Shown: positions 49,118 to 61,162 of the stretch, piece by piece
How positions within the stretch are numbered: position 1 is the first letter of the stretch
Layout: the number at the start of each line of letters is the position of its first letter
Origin: Isoetes taiwanensis
Lineage: Eukaryota; Streptophyta; Lycopodiopsida; Isoetales; Isoetaceae
Reading direction: 5' to 3'
Assembly: GCA_021234155.1 (NCBI GenBank)
Contig: JAJEKV010000218.1
Coordinates: 560,001-624,000, forward strand
DNA length: 64,000 nucleotides
Translations under genes and position numbers: made by a program
Notes under the pieces: generated by a model
What the model was told of the DNA's origin: nothing
The model's database searches: none
What the model saw: the letters and a program-made list of their open reading frames with translations, nothing else

Positions 49118-52100
49118 GTCTTAAGTACTGTAATCATATCTTCTTTGTTGAACACAATTCCAGGATATGTCTCATTCTATACAGTAACAAGAACATTAGT
49201 AATCATATGTTTTCTTGCAAAGGCATTAGAGCAGAAAGCTTTAATCAAACCATTGCTAACTGCAGTAGCCCTTGCACTATAAAAGCAAAGTCTTTGAATT
49301 TCTGACCATATTATATGGTTTCCGGCAAACCCATGGGAGCCAAAAGGCCTCGATCAAACTATTAAAGTCTATTGCAGCATCGTAAGCATAAGAATGGCCA
49401 TATATATGACAGACTCACCTTCAAGGCCAGCCTGTAGATATCAGTCCAAATCTCCCTTAGAGGCAAGCATGTATGAGCCATAGCTATCAATACAAATATG
49501 AAAGCCATCAAAATTTCCATCATAAATCAAGATGCACACAGCTGAAAGTCACCAAAATTTTCGGAGTATTATATTCAAAAGAGCCCAATGGCATTTTCCA
49601 GCCTATGCCGTGGATTTACCAGCCTATGTATTATTTGTATCAGAATCATTTTTTCCAGCCTATTTCAGTTCCTATAAATATCCAGAATGTATTAGTAAGA
49701 AATTATAAACACCTGTATTTTAACCATTTTAAGGCCCCTAGTATAACTAGAGAACTGAGTTAATGAAAAAAACCTTTTAAAATCTGTTCAACAGACTTTT
49801 ACCTTCCATGGACTTTTGGCCAAAGACCACTTCCGGTCAATATGCAGCCTTAAGCCAAAACAGGTGTAATTTTGACTTAAGCCTTAAGAATGGTTAAGAT
49901 TTATTCAAGCAAAAAAATATACCACAATCTATAGCCAATAACAATTTCCTTTCGCCAATCATATTAAAATTTTGTCCAATACATCATGTTTACCTTTAGG
50001 GGAGTTCAATAGAACAACCTCAGATTAAAAATATTTTGGGATTAATCCCATAGAACTCTGCAGACTTGATATCTTCAATGTCATAAATATATCGTCAATG
50101 TCATCATGTCGTATAGCTTTTCCAACTTGAATAAATGGGAAAACAAACCAAGGAGCGAGAAACCTGGTTACCTGCGGTAGAACCAGAGGACAGTTAGCCT
50201 TAATCAGGGTAAAAGCCTAAGCTACTGACAGGTAAGCTATAGGTTTCTTGAGCTTAACGCCCTTCACCTCATTTGTAATCATAATCAGTATAGATAGATA
50301 CATATTAGCTGTATAAACATTGAACATGCTGCAGCCTAAATATAATGACAGTTATGAGTGTGGGAGCACTAAATACATTTATATCAGGTCCCAAAAGGCC
50401 TGCCATGTTTAGGATCCAGACACCCATTTGCACACCCTTGCTGGTACACTAACGAAGCAAGTTTAAATATACTTAGAAGACAACTCTAGCTTTTATTACC
50501 CTTAGGGACTGATCACATAAACATAAACTGGAATAATACAATGATCACAGTAATTCAGTGTGAAGATTAAGTTCAAGGAGATAGACCAGCCTCATTTACC
50601 CAATACAAGCTGGAGTCCACACACTTTCAGTCTAGAGACTAGAAAACAAAATAGAACTTGACCTATTAGCTCAACAACCGGCAAGGTCACTCTTCTCAAT
50701 AATTATATAAGCCATAATGCATTAAGAAGTAAGCACAGAATCATTTACATAGCAGAACATGGCCCATGGTTTTGCAGCATGTAATTTAGACACAGCCATC
50801 ATGCAGATTTAAGTACATAACTAAGTATGCAGATTAATACTAGAGCATTCCGTGCCATTCCATATTTACTGCCTTTTGCCAAACTATATCAGATTAATCA
50901 AAGATAGAGTGGCCTAGTGATACAATTAACACCAACAGTGGTAAAAGTGCAGCAAAAAGTAGATTTATCTGAGAGATACCATGTCTTTACGTCACAAAGG
51001 TAATGTAACAAGCACAAGTTATACACAGTAATGCATAATTGATCACAAAATTCTGGAGTAGATCTGGCTGACCCTTCACTGTATGCTTAAGTAGGCAAAC
51101 TCAGCTACATATTTGTAAATGTGACAATGCATCCAACAAGAAAGATCTGAATCATGACATCTAATTTATATCATGAATCATTTTACAAGCATAAAATGGA
51201 AATCCCTATTATTTCTAATCATTTAAAGTCCATAGCAAAAAAGCAATTAAAATTTGAAATTCGTCAGACCTGAGAGGAGGCTTTTGTTCAAGCAAGATTT
51301 TCTTCAATATTGTTGGTATATGCATTGCTAGAGGCATCGCCAAGGTCCAGTTTAGATGCATCAGCAGTCTGCTCTAGATTGTTGTCCTTATTTGTCACAT
51401 TCCTTCCATAGCATCATATTAAGAAGGAGCGGCCCTGAGCGAGACCTTTATACCAGCAGAATTGTCTTCAACTCTGTTTGATTTATATGTTGCAACCATA
51501 GGCAAGGTCACTCATCATAGATCAATACAAGGCTTAACCATAAGAGCTAACCAAGCATGCTGTTCAATAAAGACTAATATGTTTACTCCATAATGCATCA
51601 TGCAACAAACATAGAATCGTTTACATAGCAACCCGAAAGCAAATAAGGTCGGACTCGAGGTTATACCTTAAGTTCACAAAGAATATGCGGCCGGTGCACT
51701 TTAATTTCAATTAAATAGTCACCTAGAGTCATTGTCACCAGATATCTCACTATTTTCTATCTAGATGCATTTTTTTGCAAAGATGTCTACCAAGTTGAAT
51801 AATGTAACGCGAATATACTGATTCTATGTAACACATATTGCTCAAGCCCAATTATCCACATGCAAAGATACTATGCATATCCTCTGAAAATCAGTATTAA
51901 TGGCCATATGCCTTACTTACACACCTTTTTACACCAGCTTTGTGTACTCCTAGTCACAGATTTATTTCTAAGTATAAAATAGTTAAGTTATTGCAAGACC
52001 ACAGTGCAAGAAATGGATATTTTAATAAGATAGTGGAACCTGATTTGGTGATATTCTCTTGAGCAACTTCCTTTGTAATTTCACTTGGAGGAGTATTCAT

Positions 52101-53296
52101 GATGCACTTGTCATATTCTTCCAGATCCTCCATAGATTTGGTATTCTAAGCTTGTTCTTGTGCAGCACTTGCATGATCAACTTTTAGCAGATTATAGTAT
52201 CCTAAATTGCCCACTGAATCGGCTTCTTCCAATGCTAGAGTTAGATCCGTCAGAGTGGATCAGCACTTGCTTCGAGGCCATCACTGCTTTGCGGAATTGG
52301 CAGCCTTTGATCTTCTTAGAATGTAGGATATAAACACAGCTAAATCTCTGGGAACCAAATCCCTTATGGAATCACAGCAATACCTTTCTTCCGTGGTCCG
52401 GAATCCGCAGTGTGCCAGATGTAAGTCGTCTCGATCATAATCTGTTCATGTAGAAGTATTTTAAGGAGACGTAAGAGGTTTAGGGTTACCAGATATGCTC
52501 ATCCATGGTATTTCGTCATCCAAGATAATACACACGTATGCAAGAAATTCAAAGATGCCAAGAGCCCAAAATATTGTCATAATATCCTCTTCTATTTTCA
52601 TCCACATTTCTACAAGGTCATAAGCCTATGTCATGACAATTCATATATTAAAGCTGCAATATACTTAACATATTGGCCAACCGATCTAAACTTTAACGGC
52701 GCCGTAAATACTGAATGGAGCTAAAGCCTTACATATCTTGACCACCTGCTTAATGCACATATGCAAAGGTTAGTAGAACCCAAGGGTTATTCCTCCAAAT
52801 CAATGACCCATTAATCGTAGATGCATCTATGCATCACAACATCTTGAGAAATAATGGCACAAGACCATTAATAACCATCAAACATTAGCCAAGTGGCATT
52901 CCTGTATAAATATAAAGTGACCTGCCCTTCATAATCCATATAATCTTGAACTTTACCATTAATGACCATAAAACGAAAGAAAGACGAAAGATGCCCATGT
53001 ATTCCTGAAGACGAAAGATGCCAAGTGATCCTTATAATATCCCTGTATGAAATTTATTCCAGCTATGTGCTAGTTGCCAAGTCATAATTCATGCTTAACA
53101 AATTACATAACATCATTTTAATAAAAAAAACCTTCCTCCTTCCGCATAAAGGGGGGCCCTTCACAATTATTAGACTATATCAAACACTTATCAACATAGT
53201 CGGTCTATAGCAATAAGGGGAGTAGGGCCTTGTTGCTACAAGGGCCCTACCCCACCTGTGTTAATGACAAAGCACTACTCACCTTGGAATATTGAA
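49118..53296 (-). repeat. Array B, unit 1 (4.18 kb)
   Basis: Starts GTCTTAAGTACTG. It shares with array A, in the same order, the CTAGTATAACTAGAGAACTGA landmark (about 49738), CTGTTCAACAGACTTTTACC, TTTGGCCAAAGACC, a CTGGTTACCTG donor-like site, CTGAGAGGAG, and the GTAGGGCCTTGTTGCT/GGGCCCTACC hairpin. It is therefore a diverged member of the same repeat superfamily. Minus-strand donors include AAG/GTGAGT (49418-49413) and CAG/GTCTG (51269). A burst of CAG/CTG differences from unit 2 lies at 51630-51860. Confidence 0.8.
52040..52255 (-). CDS. Exon-like frame in array B, unrecognised
   Basis: The minus strand reads LTLALEEADSVGNLGYYNLL and, after one TAG, KSMEDLEEYDKCIMNTPPSE and KEVAQENITKSG. 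It ends at AATCAG/GTTCC, a possible donor. The acidic, protein-like composition and its repeat in unit 2 (about 56214-56440) suggest a real but decayed exon. The family is unknown. Confidence 0.3.
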
Positions 53297-56200
53297 GTCT
53301 TAAGTACTGTGATCATATCTTCTTTGTTGAACATAATTCCAGGATATGTCTCATTCTATACAGTAACAAGAACATTAGTAATCATATGTTTTCTTGCAAA
53401 GGAATTAGAGCAGAAAGCTTTAATCAAACCATTGCTAACTGCAGTAGCCCTTGCACTATAAAAGCAAAGTCTTTGAATTTCTGACCATATTATATGGTTT
53501 CCGGCAAACTCATGGGAGCCAAAAGGCCTCGATCAAACTATTAAAGTCTATTGCAGCATCGTAAGCATAAGAATGGCCATATATATGACAGACTCACCTT
53601 CAAGGCCAGCCTGTAGATATCAGTCCAAATCTCCCTTAGAGGCAAGCATGTATGAGCCATAGCTATCAATACAAATGTTAGCTGAAAGCCATCAAAATTT
53701 CCATCATAAATCAAGATGCACACAGCTGAAAGTCACCAAAGTTTTCGGAGTATTATATTCAAAAGAGCCCAATGGCATTTTTTTTAAAGAGCGCAATGGC
53801 ATTTTCCAGCCTATGCCGTGGATTTATTTGTATCAGAATCATTTTTTCCAGCCTATGTCAGTTCCTATAAATATCCAGAATGTATTAGTAAGAAATTATA
53901 AACACCTGTATTTTAACCATTTTAAGGCCCCTAGTATAACTAGAGAACTGAGTTAATGAAAAAAACCTTTTAAAATCTGTTCAACAGACTTTTACCTTCC
54001 ATGGACTTTTGCAAAGACCACTTCCGGTCAATATGCAGCCTTAAGCCAAAACAGGTGTAATTTTGACTTAAGCCTTAAGAATGGTTAAGATTTATTCAAG
54101 CAAAAAAATATACCACAATCTATAGCCAATAACAATTTCCTTTCGCCAATCATATTAAAATTTTGTCCAATACATCATGTTTACCTTTAGGGGAGTTCAA
54201 TAGAACAACCTCAGATTAAAAATATTTTGGGATTAATCCCATAGAACTCTGCAGACTTGATATCTTCAATGTCATAAATATATCTTCAATGTCATCATGT
54301 CGTATAGCTTTTCCAACTTGAATAAATGGGAAAACAAACCTTGGAGCAAGAAACCTGGTTACCTGCGGTAGAACCAGAGGACAGTTAGCCTTAATCAGGG
54401 TAAAAGCCTAAGCTACTGACAGGTAAGCTATAGGTTTCTTGAGCTTAATGCCCTTCACCTCATTTGTAATCATAATCAGAATAGATAGATACATATTAGC
54501 TGTATAAACATTGAACATGCTGCAGCCTAAATATAATGACAGTTATGAGTGTGGGAGCACTAAATACATTTATATCAGGTCCCAAAAGGCCTGCCATGTT
54601 TAGGATTTAGGCACCCATTTGCACACCCTTGCTGGTACACTAACGAAGCAAGTTTAAATATACTTAGAAGACAACTCTAGCTTTTATTACCCTTAGGGAC
54701 TGATCACATAAACATAAACTGGAATAATACAATGATCACAGTAATTCAGTGTGAAGATTAAGTTCAAGGAGATAGACCATCCTCATTTACCCAATACAAG
54801 CTGGAGTCCACACACTTTCAGTCTAGAGACTAGAAAACAAAATAGAACTTGACCTATTAGCTCAACAACCGGCAAGGTCACTCTTCTCAATAAATATTTA
54901 AGCCATAATGCATTAAGAAGTAAGCACAGACTCATTTACATAGCAGAACATGGCCCATGGTTTTGCAGCATGTAATTTAGACACAGCCATCATGCAGATT
55001 TAAGTACATAACTAAGTATGCAGATTAATACTAGAGCATTCCGTGCCATTCCATATTTACTGCCTTTTGCCAAACTATATCAGATTAATCAAAGATAGAG
55101 TGGCCTAGTGATACAATTAACACCAACAGTGGTAAAAGTAAAGTAGATTTATCTGAGAGATACCATGTCTTTACGTCACAAAGGTAATGTAACAAGCACA
55201 AGTTATACACAGTAATGCATAATTGATCACAAAATTCTAGAGTAGATCTGGCTGACCCTTCACTGTATGCTTAAGTAGGCAAACTCAGCTACATATTTGT
55301 AAATGTGACAATGCATCCAACAAGAAAGATCTGAATCATGACATCTAATTTATATCATGAATCATTTTACAAGCATAAAATGGAAATCCCTATTATTTCT
55401 GATCATTTAAAGTCCATAGCAAAAAAGCAATTAAAATTTGAAATTCGTCAGACCTGAGAGGAGGCTTTTGTTCAAGCAAGATTTCCTTCAATATTGTTGG
55501 TATATGCATTGCTAGAGGCATCGCCAAGGTCCAGTTTAGATGCATCAGCAGTCTGCTCTAGATTGTTGTCCTTATTTGTCACATTCCTTCCATAGCATCA
55601 TATTAAGAAGGAGCGACCCTGAGCGAGACCTTTATACCAGCAGAATTGTCTTCAACTCTGTTTGATTTATATGTTGCAACCATAGGCAAGGTCACTCATC
55701 ATAGATCAATACAAGGCTTAACCATAAGAGCTAACCAAGCATGTTGTTCAATAAAGACTAATATGTTTACTCCATAATGCATCATCCAACAAACATAGAA
55801 TCGTTTACATAGCAACCTGAGCAGCGTGTCAGACCTGAGGTTATACCTTAAGTTCACAGCAATATGCAGCCAGTGCACTTTAATTTCAATTAAATAGTCA
55901 CCTAGAGTCATTGTCACTGTATATCTCACTATTTTCTATCTAGATGCATTTTTTTTGCAGCATGTCTACCAAGTTGAATAATGTACTGCAATATACAGAT
56001 TCTATGTAACACATATTGCTCAAGCCCGTTATCCACATGCAGCATACTATGCATATCCTCTAAAAATCAGTATTAATGGCCATATGCCTTACTTACACAC
56101 CTTTTTACACCAGCTTTGTGTACTCCTAGTCACAGATTTATTTCTAAGTATAAAATAGTTAAGTTATTGCAAGACCACAGTGCAAGAAATGGATATTTTA

Positions 56201-57362
56201 ATAAGATAGTGGAACCTGATTTGGTGATATTCTCTTGAGCAACTTCCTTTGTAATTTCGCTTGGAGGAGTATTCATGATGCACTTGTCATATTCTTCCAG
56301 ATCCTCCATAGATTTGGTATTCTAAGCTTGTTCTTGTGCAAAGACTTGCATGATCAACTTTTTAGCAGCATTATAGTATCCTAAATTGCCCATCGAATCG
56401 GCTTCTTCCAATGCTAGAGTTAGATCCGTCGAGTGGATCAAAGACTTGCTTCGAGGCCATCACCGCTTTTATGGAATTGGCGACCTTTGATCTTCTTAGA
56501 ATGTAGGATATAAACACGCCTAAATCTCTCGGGAACCAAATCCCTTATGGAATCAAAGAATACCTTTCTTCCGTGGTCCGGAATCCGCAGTGTGCCAGAT
56601 GTAAGTCGTCTCGATCATAATCTGTTCATGTAGAAGTATTTTAAGGAGATGTAAGAGGTTTAGGGTTACCAGATATGCTCACCCATGGTATTTCGTATTT
56701 GCAATAGTTAAAAATTACCCATCCAAGATAATACACACGTATGCAAGAAATTCAAAGATGCCAAGAGCCCAAAATATTGTCATAATATCCTCTTCTATTT
56801 TCATCCACATTTCTACAAGGTCATAAGCCTATGTCATGACAATTCATATATTAAAGCTGCAATATACTTAACATATTGGCCAACCGATCTAAACTTTAAC
56901 TACCAGAATATCGAATGGAGCTAAAGCCTTACATATCTTGACCACCTGCTTAATGCACATATGCAAAGGTTAGTAGAACCCAAGGGTTATTCCTCCAAAT
57001 CAATGACCCATTAATCGTAGATGCATCTATGCATCACAACATCTTGAGAAATAATGGCACAAGACCATTAATAACCATCAAACATTAGCCAAGTGGCATT
57101 CCTGTATAAATATAAAGTGACCTGCCCTTCATAATCCATATAATCTTGAACTTTACCATTAATGACCATAAAACGAAAGAAAGACGAAAGATGCCCATGT
57201 ATTCCTGAAGACGAAAGATGCCAAGTGATCCTTATAATATCCCTGTATGAAATTTATTCCAGCTATGTGCTAGTTGCCAAGTCATAATTCATGCTTAACA
57301 AATTACATAACATCGGGGGGCCCTTCACAATTATTAGACTATATCAAACACTTATCAACATA
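53297..57362 (-). repeat. Array B, unit 2 (4.07 kb, cut by a CACTA segment)
   Basis: Collinear with unit 1 from GTCTTAAGTACTG to CAACATAGTC, where the CACTA-related segment begins. Unit 1 continues there with GGTCTATAGCAATAAGGGGAG. A 49-base stretch (TTTTAATAAAAAAAACC to CATAAA) present in unit 1 near 53115 is missing. CAG/CTG differences cluster at 56330-56550. Confidence 0.8.
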
Positions 57363-59078
57363 GTCGTCGTAACAAACAAAAACGTCGTTATAAACGTCGT
57401 TCAACAACGTTTTGTGTCGTCGTTTAACGACGTCACGGCGTCGTTAAACGACGACCTGTGATTTAAATCGAAAACAGGCAGTAATCCCGCCGCTTATTTT
57501 CGAGCAAGCAAAGCTTATGGAGGAGCGTTTTTTGAGGCAATTTTCGGCGCGGATCTACTTTGGGGTCTATTCTAAGTGTAAGACAAGCTTCATAAGGTAT
57601 GTGCACGGATCAACCAATTCGTTTTTTGGATCTAAACTTGTTTTTGGGTAGATTTAGGGCTTTTTGTATTTGTTGTTTGTTCTTCCTTCAACCTTCATTC
57701 TTCTTCTTCCATTCTTGCATCCTTCTTCCATACATATTCTTCCATTCCCTTTGTCATCTTCTTCTTCGATTCTTCCTCCTCTTATATTACTTCTCTTATT
57801 CAAATTCTTACTCTTAATCCTCCTCTTGCGCTTCATCTTCTTCGTATTCTTCCTCCCCATTTTCGGGTTCCTCCTCTTCTTCTTAGCCTTTTCTTCTTCG
57901 GAATTCTTCCATTCTTCTTCTAATTTTTTTCCCATCTAAGAAGACGTCGTTAAAAGACGAGACCCTTCTTCTTTCCAAAATTTTCCCTTATTAGTTTTTT
58001 TATACTATTTCTTTCTAATCGTTGAATTTTTTGTTTTGCATGTACACTCCTAGCAAAATGTGTTGTTCTTGCAAAACAACTTGGCACCTCTTCCAGGTAA
58101 GGATATAATTTTTTCAATACGCTAATAAAATACTAATGCTTTATTTAGGTTAAATTGTTATCCAAGAAGGGGACGTCATTGAAACCACCCCTCCCCCATT
58201 GCTTTTCCATATTTTTTTTTCCTTTAAGTTGTTTATTTATACTAATATTTTACTAATCATTGAATTTATTGTTTTGCATGTACACTCCTAACAAAATGCG
58301 TTGTTTGTGCAAAACAACTTTGCCACCTTGTACGTATTCCAGGTAAGCATTTAATTTTCAATATGCTTAATGTATTGATTAATGTATTTAGCTTAATTTA
58401 TTGATTAATGTATTTAGCTAAAAAAATTGGGGCTTCATTTATTTTTGTATTTTTTTAATATATTTAAGCGACATCATTTAATGACGTTAAAATCTTATAT
58501 TTCTTTATTGGTTAAATTCATTTTATAGGCTTTAATATTAAATGTATTAACTTCATTCATAATAAATGTATTATTATTATTTTTTCAATTTATATAAAAA
58601 AAAATTAAAAAAAAATTAATACACGTAAACAATCCGTTAAACGACGTTGCTTACGTGGGCACTTCAGGTAATGACGTCGTTAAACGACGACGCGTAATGC
58701 GTCGCCACGCCGTCAACGGCGGGCGGCAACGCCGCCGTCGCTGGTTGCGGTGGTGGCCACATGTATGTGACGCCGTTGAACGACGCCAAACACGCGGTCG
58801 CGCCACGCCAAGAACCTTCGCTTCGCCCGGCCATATTTGCGCCCGCCATTGCGTGGCGGCCCGGCGTCGCGATGGCGTCGTTGAGCGGCGTTACGTCGTC
58901 GCTTTAAAACGGCGCCGATTCGCGATAATTATAGCGGGCGTCGGCGTCGTAAAGCGGCGATACCGGAACATCGTTATAGGCGTCGTTTATCGACTTTTTT
59001 GGCGTCGTTCATCGACGTTCAAGCGACGTCACGGGCGTCGTAATAGACGATAAATAGCGAACAGCGTTTTTTGTAGTG
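57363..59078 (-). mobile_element. CACTA element, right end intact, left end missing
   Basis: On the minus strand the terminus reads CACTACAAAAAACGCTG at 59078. It is followed by about 0.45 kb of subterminal CGTCGTT/AACGACG repeats (58625-59050) and an AT-rich middle. A second repeat cluster lies at 57363-57470. The left terminus lacks CACTA, so the element is truncated or recombined. No transposase is present. A GC-rich 132-codon plus-strand frame (58655-59053) is produced by the subterminal repeats and is not a gene. Confidence 0.7.
58040..58350 (+). repeat. Duplicated mini-exon-like block in the CACTA segment
   Basis: GCATGTACACTCCTA(G/A)CAAAATG, then TTCCAG/GTAAG, occurs at about 58038-58102 and 58276-58348. 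The first copy has both an acceptor-like CTAG (58053) and a donor (58097). The second lost the acceptor G. It could be a decayed exon of a former transposase gene or a chance duplication. Confidence 0.35.
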
Positions 59079-59106
59079 CGAACCATAATGGTGCCACGTC
59101 AGCTCT

Positions 59107-60012
59107 AGTTAGAAGACGGGCTTCGCTTGGCCCACTTTGAGAGGCAACAGGATAAGCAGGGCCTTGCCGACTTGCGAGCTCGCGTGGACTCCCTCCTCAC
59201 CACCATGGAGACTATGGCATGCGACAAGCAAGGTGTTGAGCAAGATACAGTGGCAACTATTTCCCGCCTCAAGTCAGAAGCTGAGGGGTATGCCACCGTG
59301 ATACACAACGTCCGAGCCATCGTCAAAGCCAGCTAGGCAGAGCTAAGAACCCTGCAGAGTAGGGCTGAGGCACAAGATCAGAAGATTCAGGAGCTCAAAG
59401 CAACCATTGCCAGCCAGGCGCCGCCTCCATGCCGAGGTCCATGAACACCGCTGACCTTTGCACAAATGAGTTGGCCGTGCGGCCAGAGACTCCAACAGAG
59501 CTAGGCTCCCCGGCTCGGCGGCCAGAGGCCGCTTAACCGCGGGACGGCAGCAGCCGCGTGCCCCACGCCCACGTGTCGCCAAACGGCATTGACACCACCT
59601 CCTCCATCTCCAAGACACCACACCGCTTGGGCCGGTGGAGTAGCCCGCAAGACCTCCGGCCAACAGCGTCCACCGGGGCGGCCTCTTGTTGCCCCTCGAC
59701 AAATTTGGAGCGCCGGGGGGCGAGCCGCCGGCAGCCATAATGTGGTGGTGCGTGGACTCTCGGAGGAGGCAGGAGAAGATCTCACCAAGCACATCCAGGA
59801 TGAGATCCTATCTCGAATGTCATTCCCAACTGTGGTACACATTGCTAGAGCAAGCCGCCTTGGGACTCAACGCACAGATCGGCCGCGCGTTGTCACCTTC
59901 ACGGTGGCAGACATGCGAGTGCGTGAGGCTATTCTGCGTCAGAGTAGGCAACTGAAGGGGACTGCTCTGTATCTCACCCCGATGCAACAGGAGTCACAAG
60001 GCACCCAAAAGT
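59107..60012 (+). pseudogene. LINE ORF1 pseudogene
   Basis: An N-terminal coiled coil (LADLRARVDSLLTTMETM ... ISRLKSEAEGY) continues past a TAG at 59334 as LQSRAEAQDQKIQELKATI. After frameshifts in a proline-rich linker, the original frame resumes with HNVVVRGLSEEAGEDLTKHI, IARASRLGTQRTDRPR and LRQSRQLKGTALYLT. This order (coiled coil, linker, RNA-binding C-terminal domain) is that of L1-type ORF1 proteins that coat LINE RNA. It is truncated at about 60012 by the next element. Confidence 0.65.
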
Positions 60013-60497
60013 TTAACCACTATAATAAACCACTGATAAACCACTATAGATGTGGTTTTTTATGATAAAAATTTCATTCTTAATAAAAACCACATAACAT
60101 AGTGGTTTTTATAACTAGTATGTGGTTATTCATGTTGGTTTTTTGTTATAGCGTGGCTTTTGAAAACCAAAGTTAGTTTATTTTATGGTTTCTAATATCA
60201 ATGGTGGTCATTTATGTTGGTTTTCTGATGTACAATGGTTATTACTTTGTTATTGGTTTGTAGCATGGTTTTTCAACACCACTTTAAATATGGTAATGGT
60301 TGTTTATGTTGGTTTTCTATTGACACAAAGTTGAAGTACTTTATGGTGTGGTTTTTTAACCAATTTAAATGCCATGGTGGTTATTCATGCTAGTTTTCTA
60401 TTATCACAAGTGGTTTATAGCATAGTTTCAATACTGAGCTAATTGTCATGGCGATCGTTCATAAATATCACCTAAAAAGATGTGGCTATCCGTAGTG
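60013..60497 (-). mobile_element. Second CACTA-type end with GTGGTTTTT subterminal repeats
   Basis: The minus strand starts CACTACGGATAGCCACATC at 60497. The region to the left repeats ATAGTGGTTTTT, GTTGGTTTTCT and TATGTGGTTATTCATG about a dozen times, a subterminal array unlike the ACGTCGTT type. No opposite terminus is seen. The LINE ORF1 remnant lies directly to the left. Confidence 0.55.
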
Positions 60498-60506
60498 CAA
60501 AACCAA

Positions 60507-60545
60507 CATAGAATTGAATTGAATGTCTTTTATCGTCCACGGAGT
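60507..60545 (-). mobile_element. LINE tail fragment, minus strand
   Basis: ATAGAATTGAATTGAATG followed by TTTTATCGTCCACGGAG is the complement of the LINE tail at 13102-13157. Only about 40 bases are present, directly beside the CACTA-type end. Confidence 0.5.
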
Positions 60546-61084
60546 GGTGCAGTTTTGAATTCACACTTCTATATTAACTAAGATTTATCATGGTTTCCAT
60601 TTTTCAATATCAATTTAGTATCCCATGGCCAAGTATATACTGAGAAGTAAAATATCATGCTATAACGATCTTCGAAAGATGGGAATTATTCTCGAGATGT
60701 CTTCATCTTCATACTTGACTTAGAAAATGTTCAACATAATACCTGAACTCCAAATATCTTGAGAGAATACGGTCTTCCAACAATAGATAATAGCTTTAAC
60801 ATCATTTGGTCTTCAAAGATTTTGGGGTTTGAATAACTTCTGGAGGAATAAATATATGGGATATCCATCTCTTGCATAAAGCCTTATCTTCAATTTCATA
60901 ATGGGATAACATCTTCAAAAATATTATGTTCCATGTGATGCTAGGATTTGGTCTTCAAAAAGCTATCTTCAATAATACACAAATGTATGTTGGAGAAAAG
61001 CAATATCTTCACAAAACAATATATAAGGAAAATGCTAGAGTAGTTGAATCATGAATTGCGATAGTTGAATTTGGATTTAAAAAA
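60546..61084. other. Anonymous DNA rich in TCTTCA words
   Basis: No gene is seen. TCTTCA or close variants (GTCTTCAAA, ATCTTCAAA, TCTTCAATA) occur about a dozen times between 60665 and 61010, more than expected for the base composition. This may be the subterminal array of an element whose ends are not recognisable. Confidence 0.3.
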
Positions 61085-61162
61085 TGTTGAGGTCTGCAGA
61101 ATCGAACCCTTGACCAACCATGTAAGAACAGATTGCCTTTACAACTAGGCTATTTGCACAAT
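61085..61162 (-). mobile_element. tRNA-like SINE head
   Basis: On the minus strand ATAGCCTAGTTGTAAAGGC is a box-A-like sequence, and GGGTTCGATTCTGCAGACC, about 36 bases on, is a box B. Spacing and motifs fit a polymerase III promoter derived from a tRNA. A full acceptor stem and anticodon arm are not visible, so a SINE rather than a tRNA gene is favoured. The 3' body was not delimited. Confidence 0.45.

Noticed and set aside
58655-59053. 132-codon Arg-rich frame
   Set aside because: It is translated from CACTA subterminal CGTCGTT repeats, so no gene is likely.
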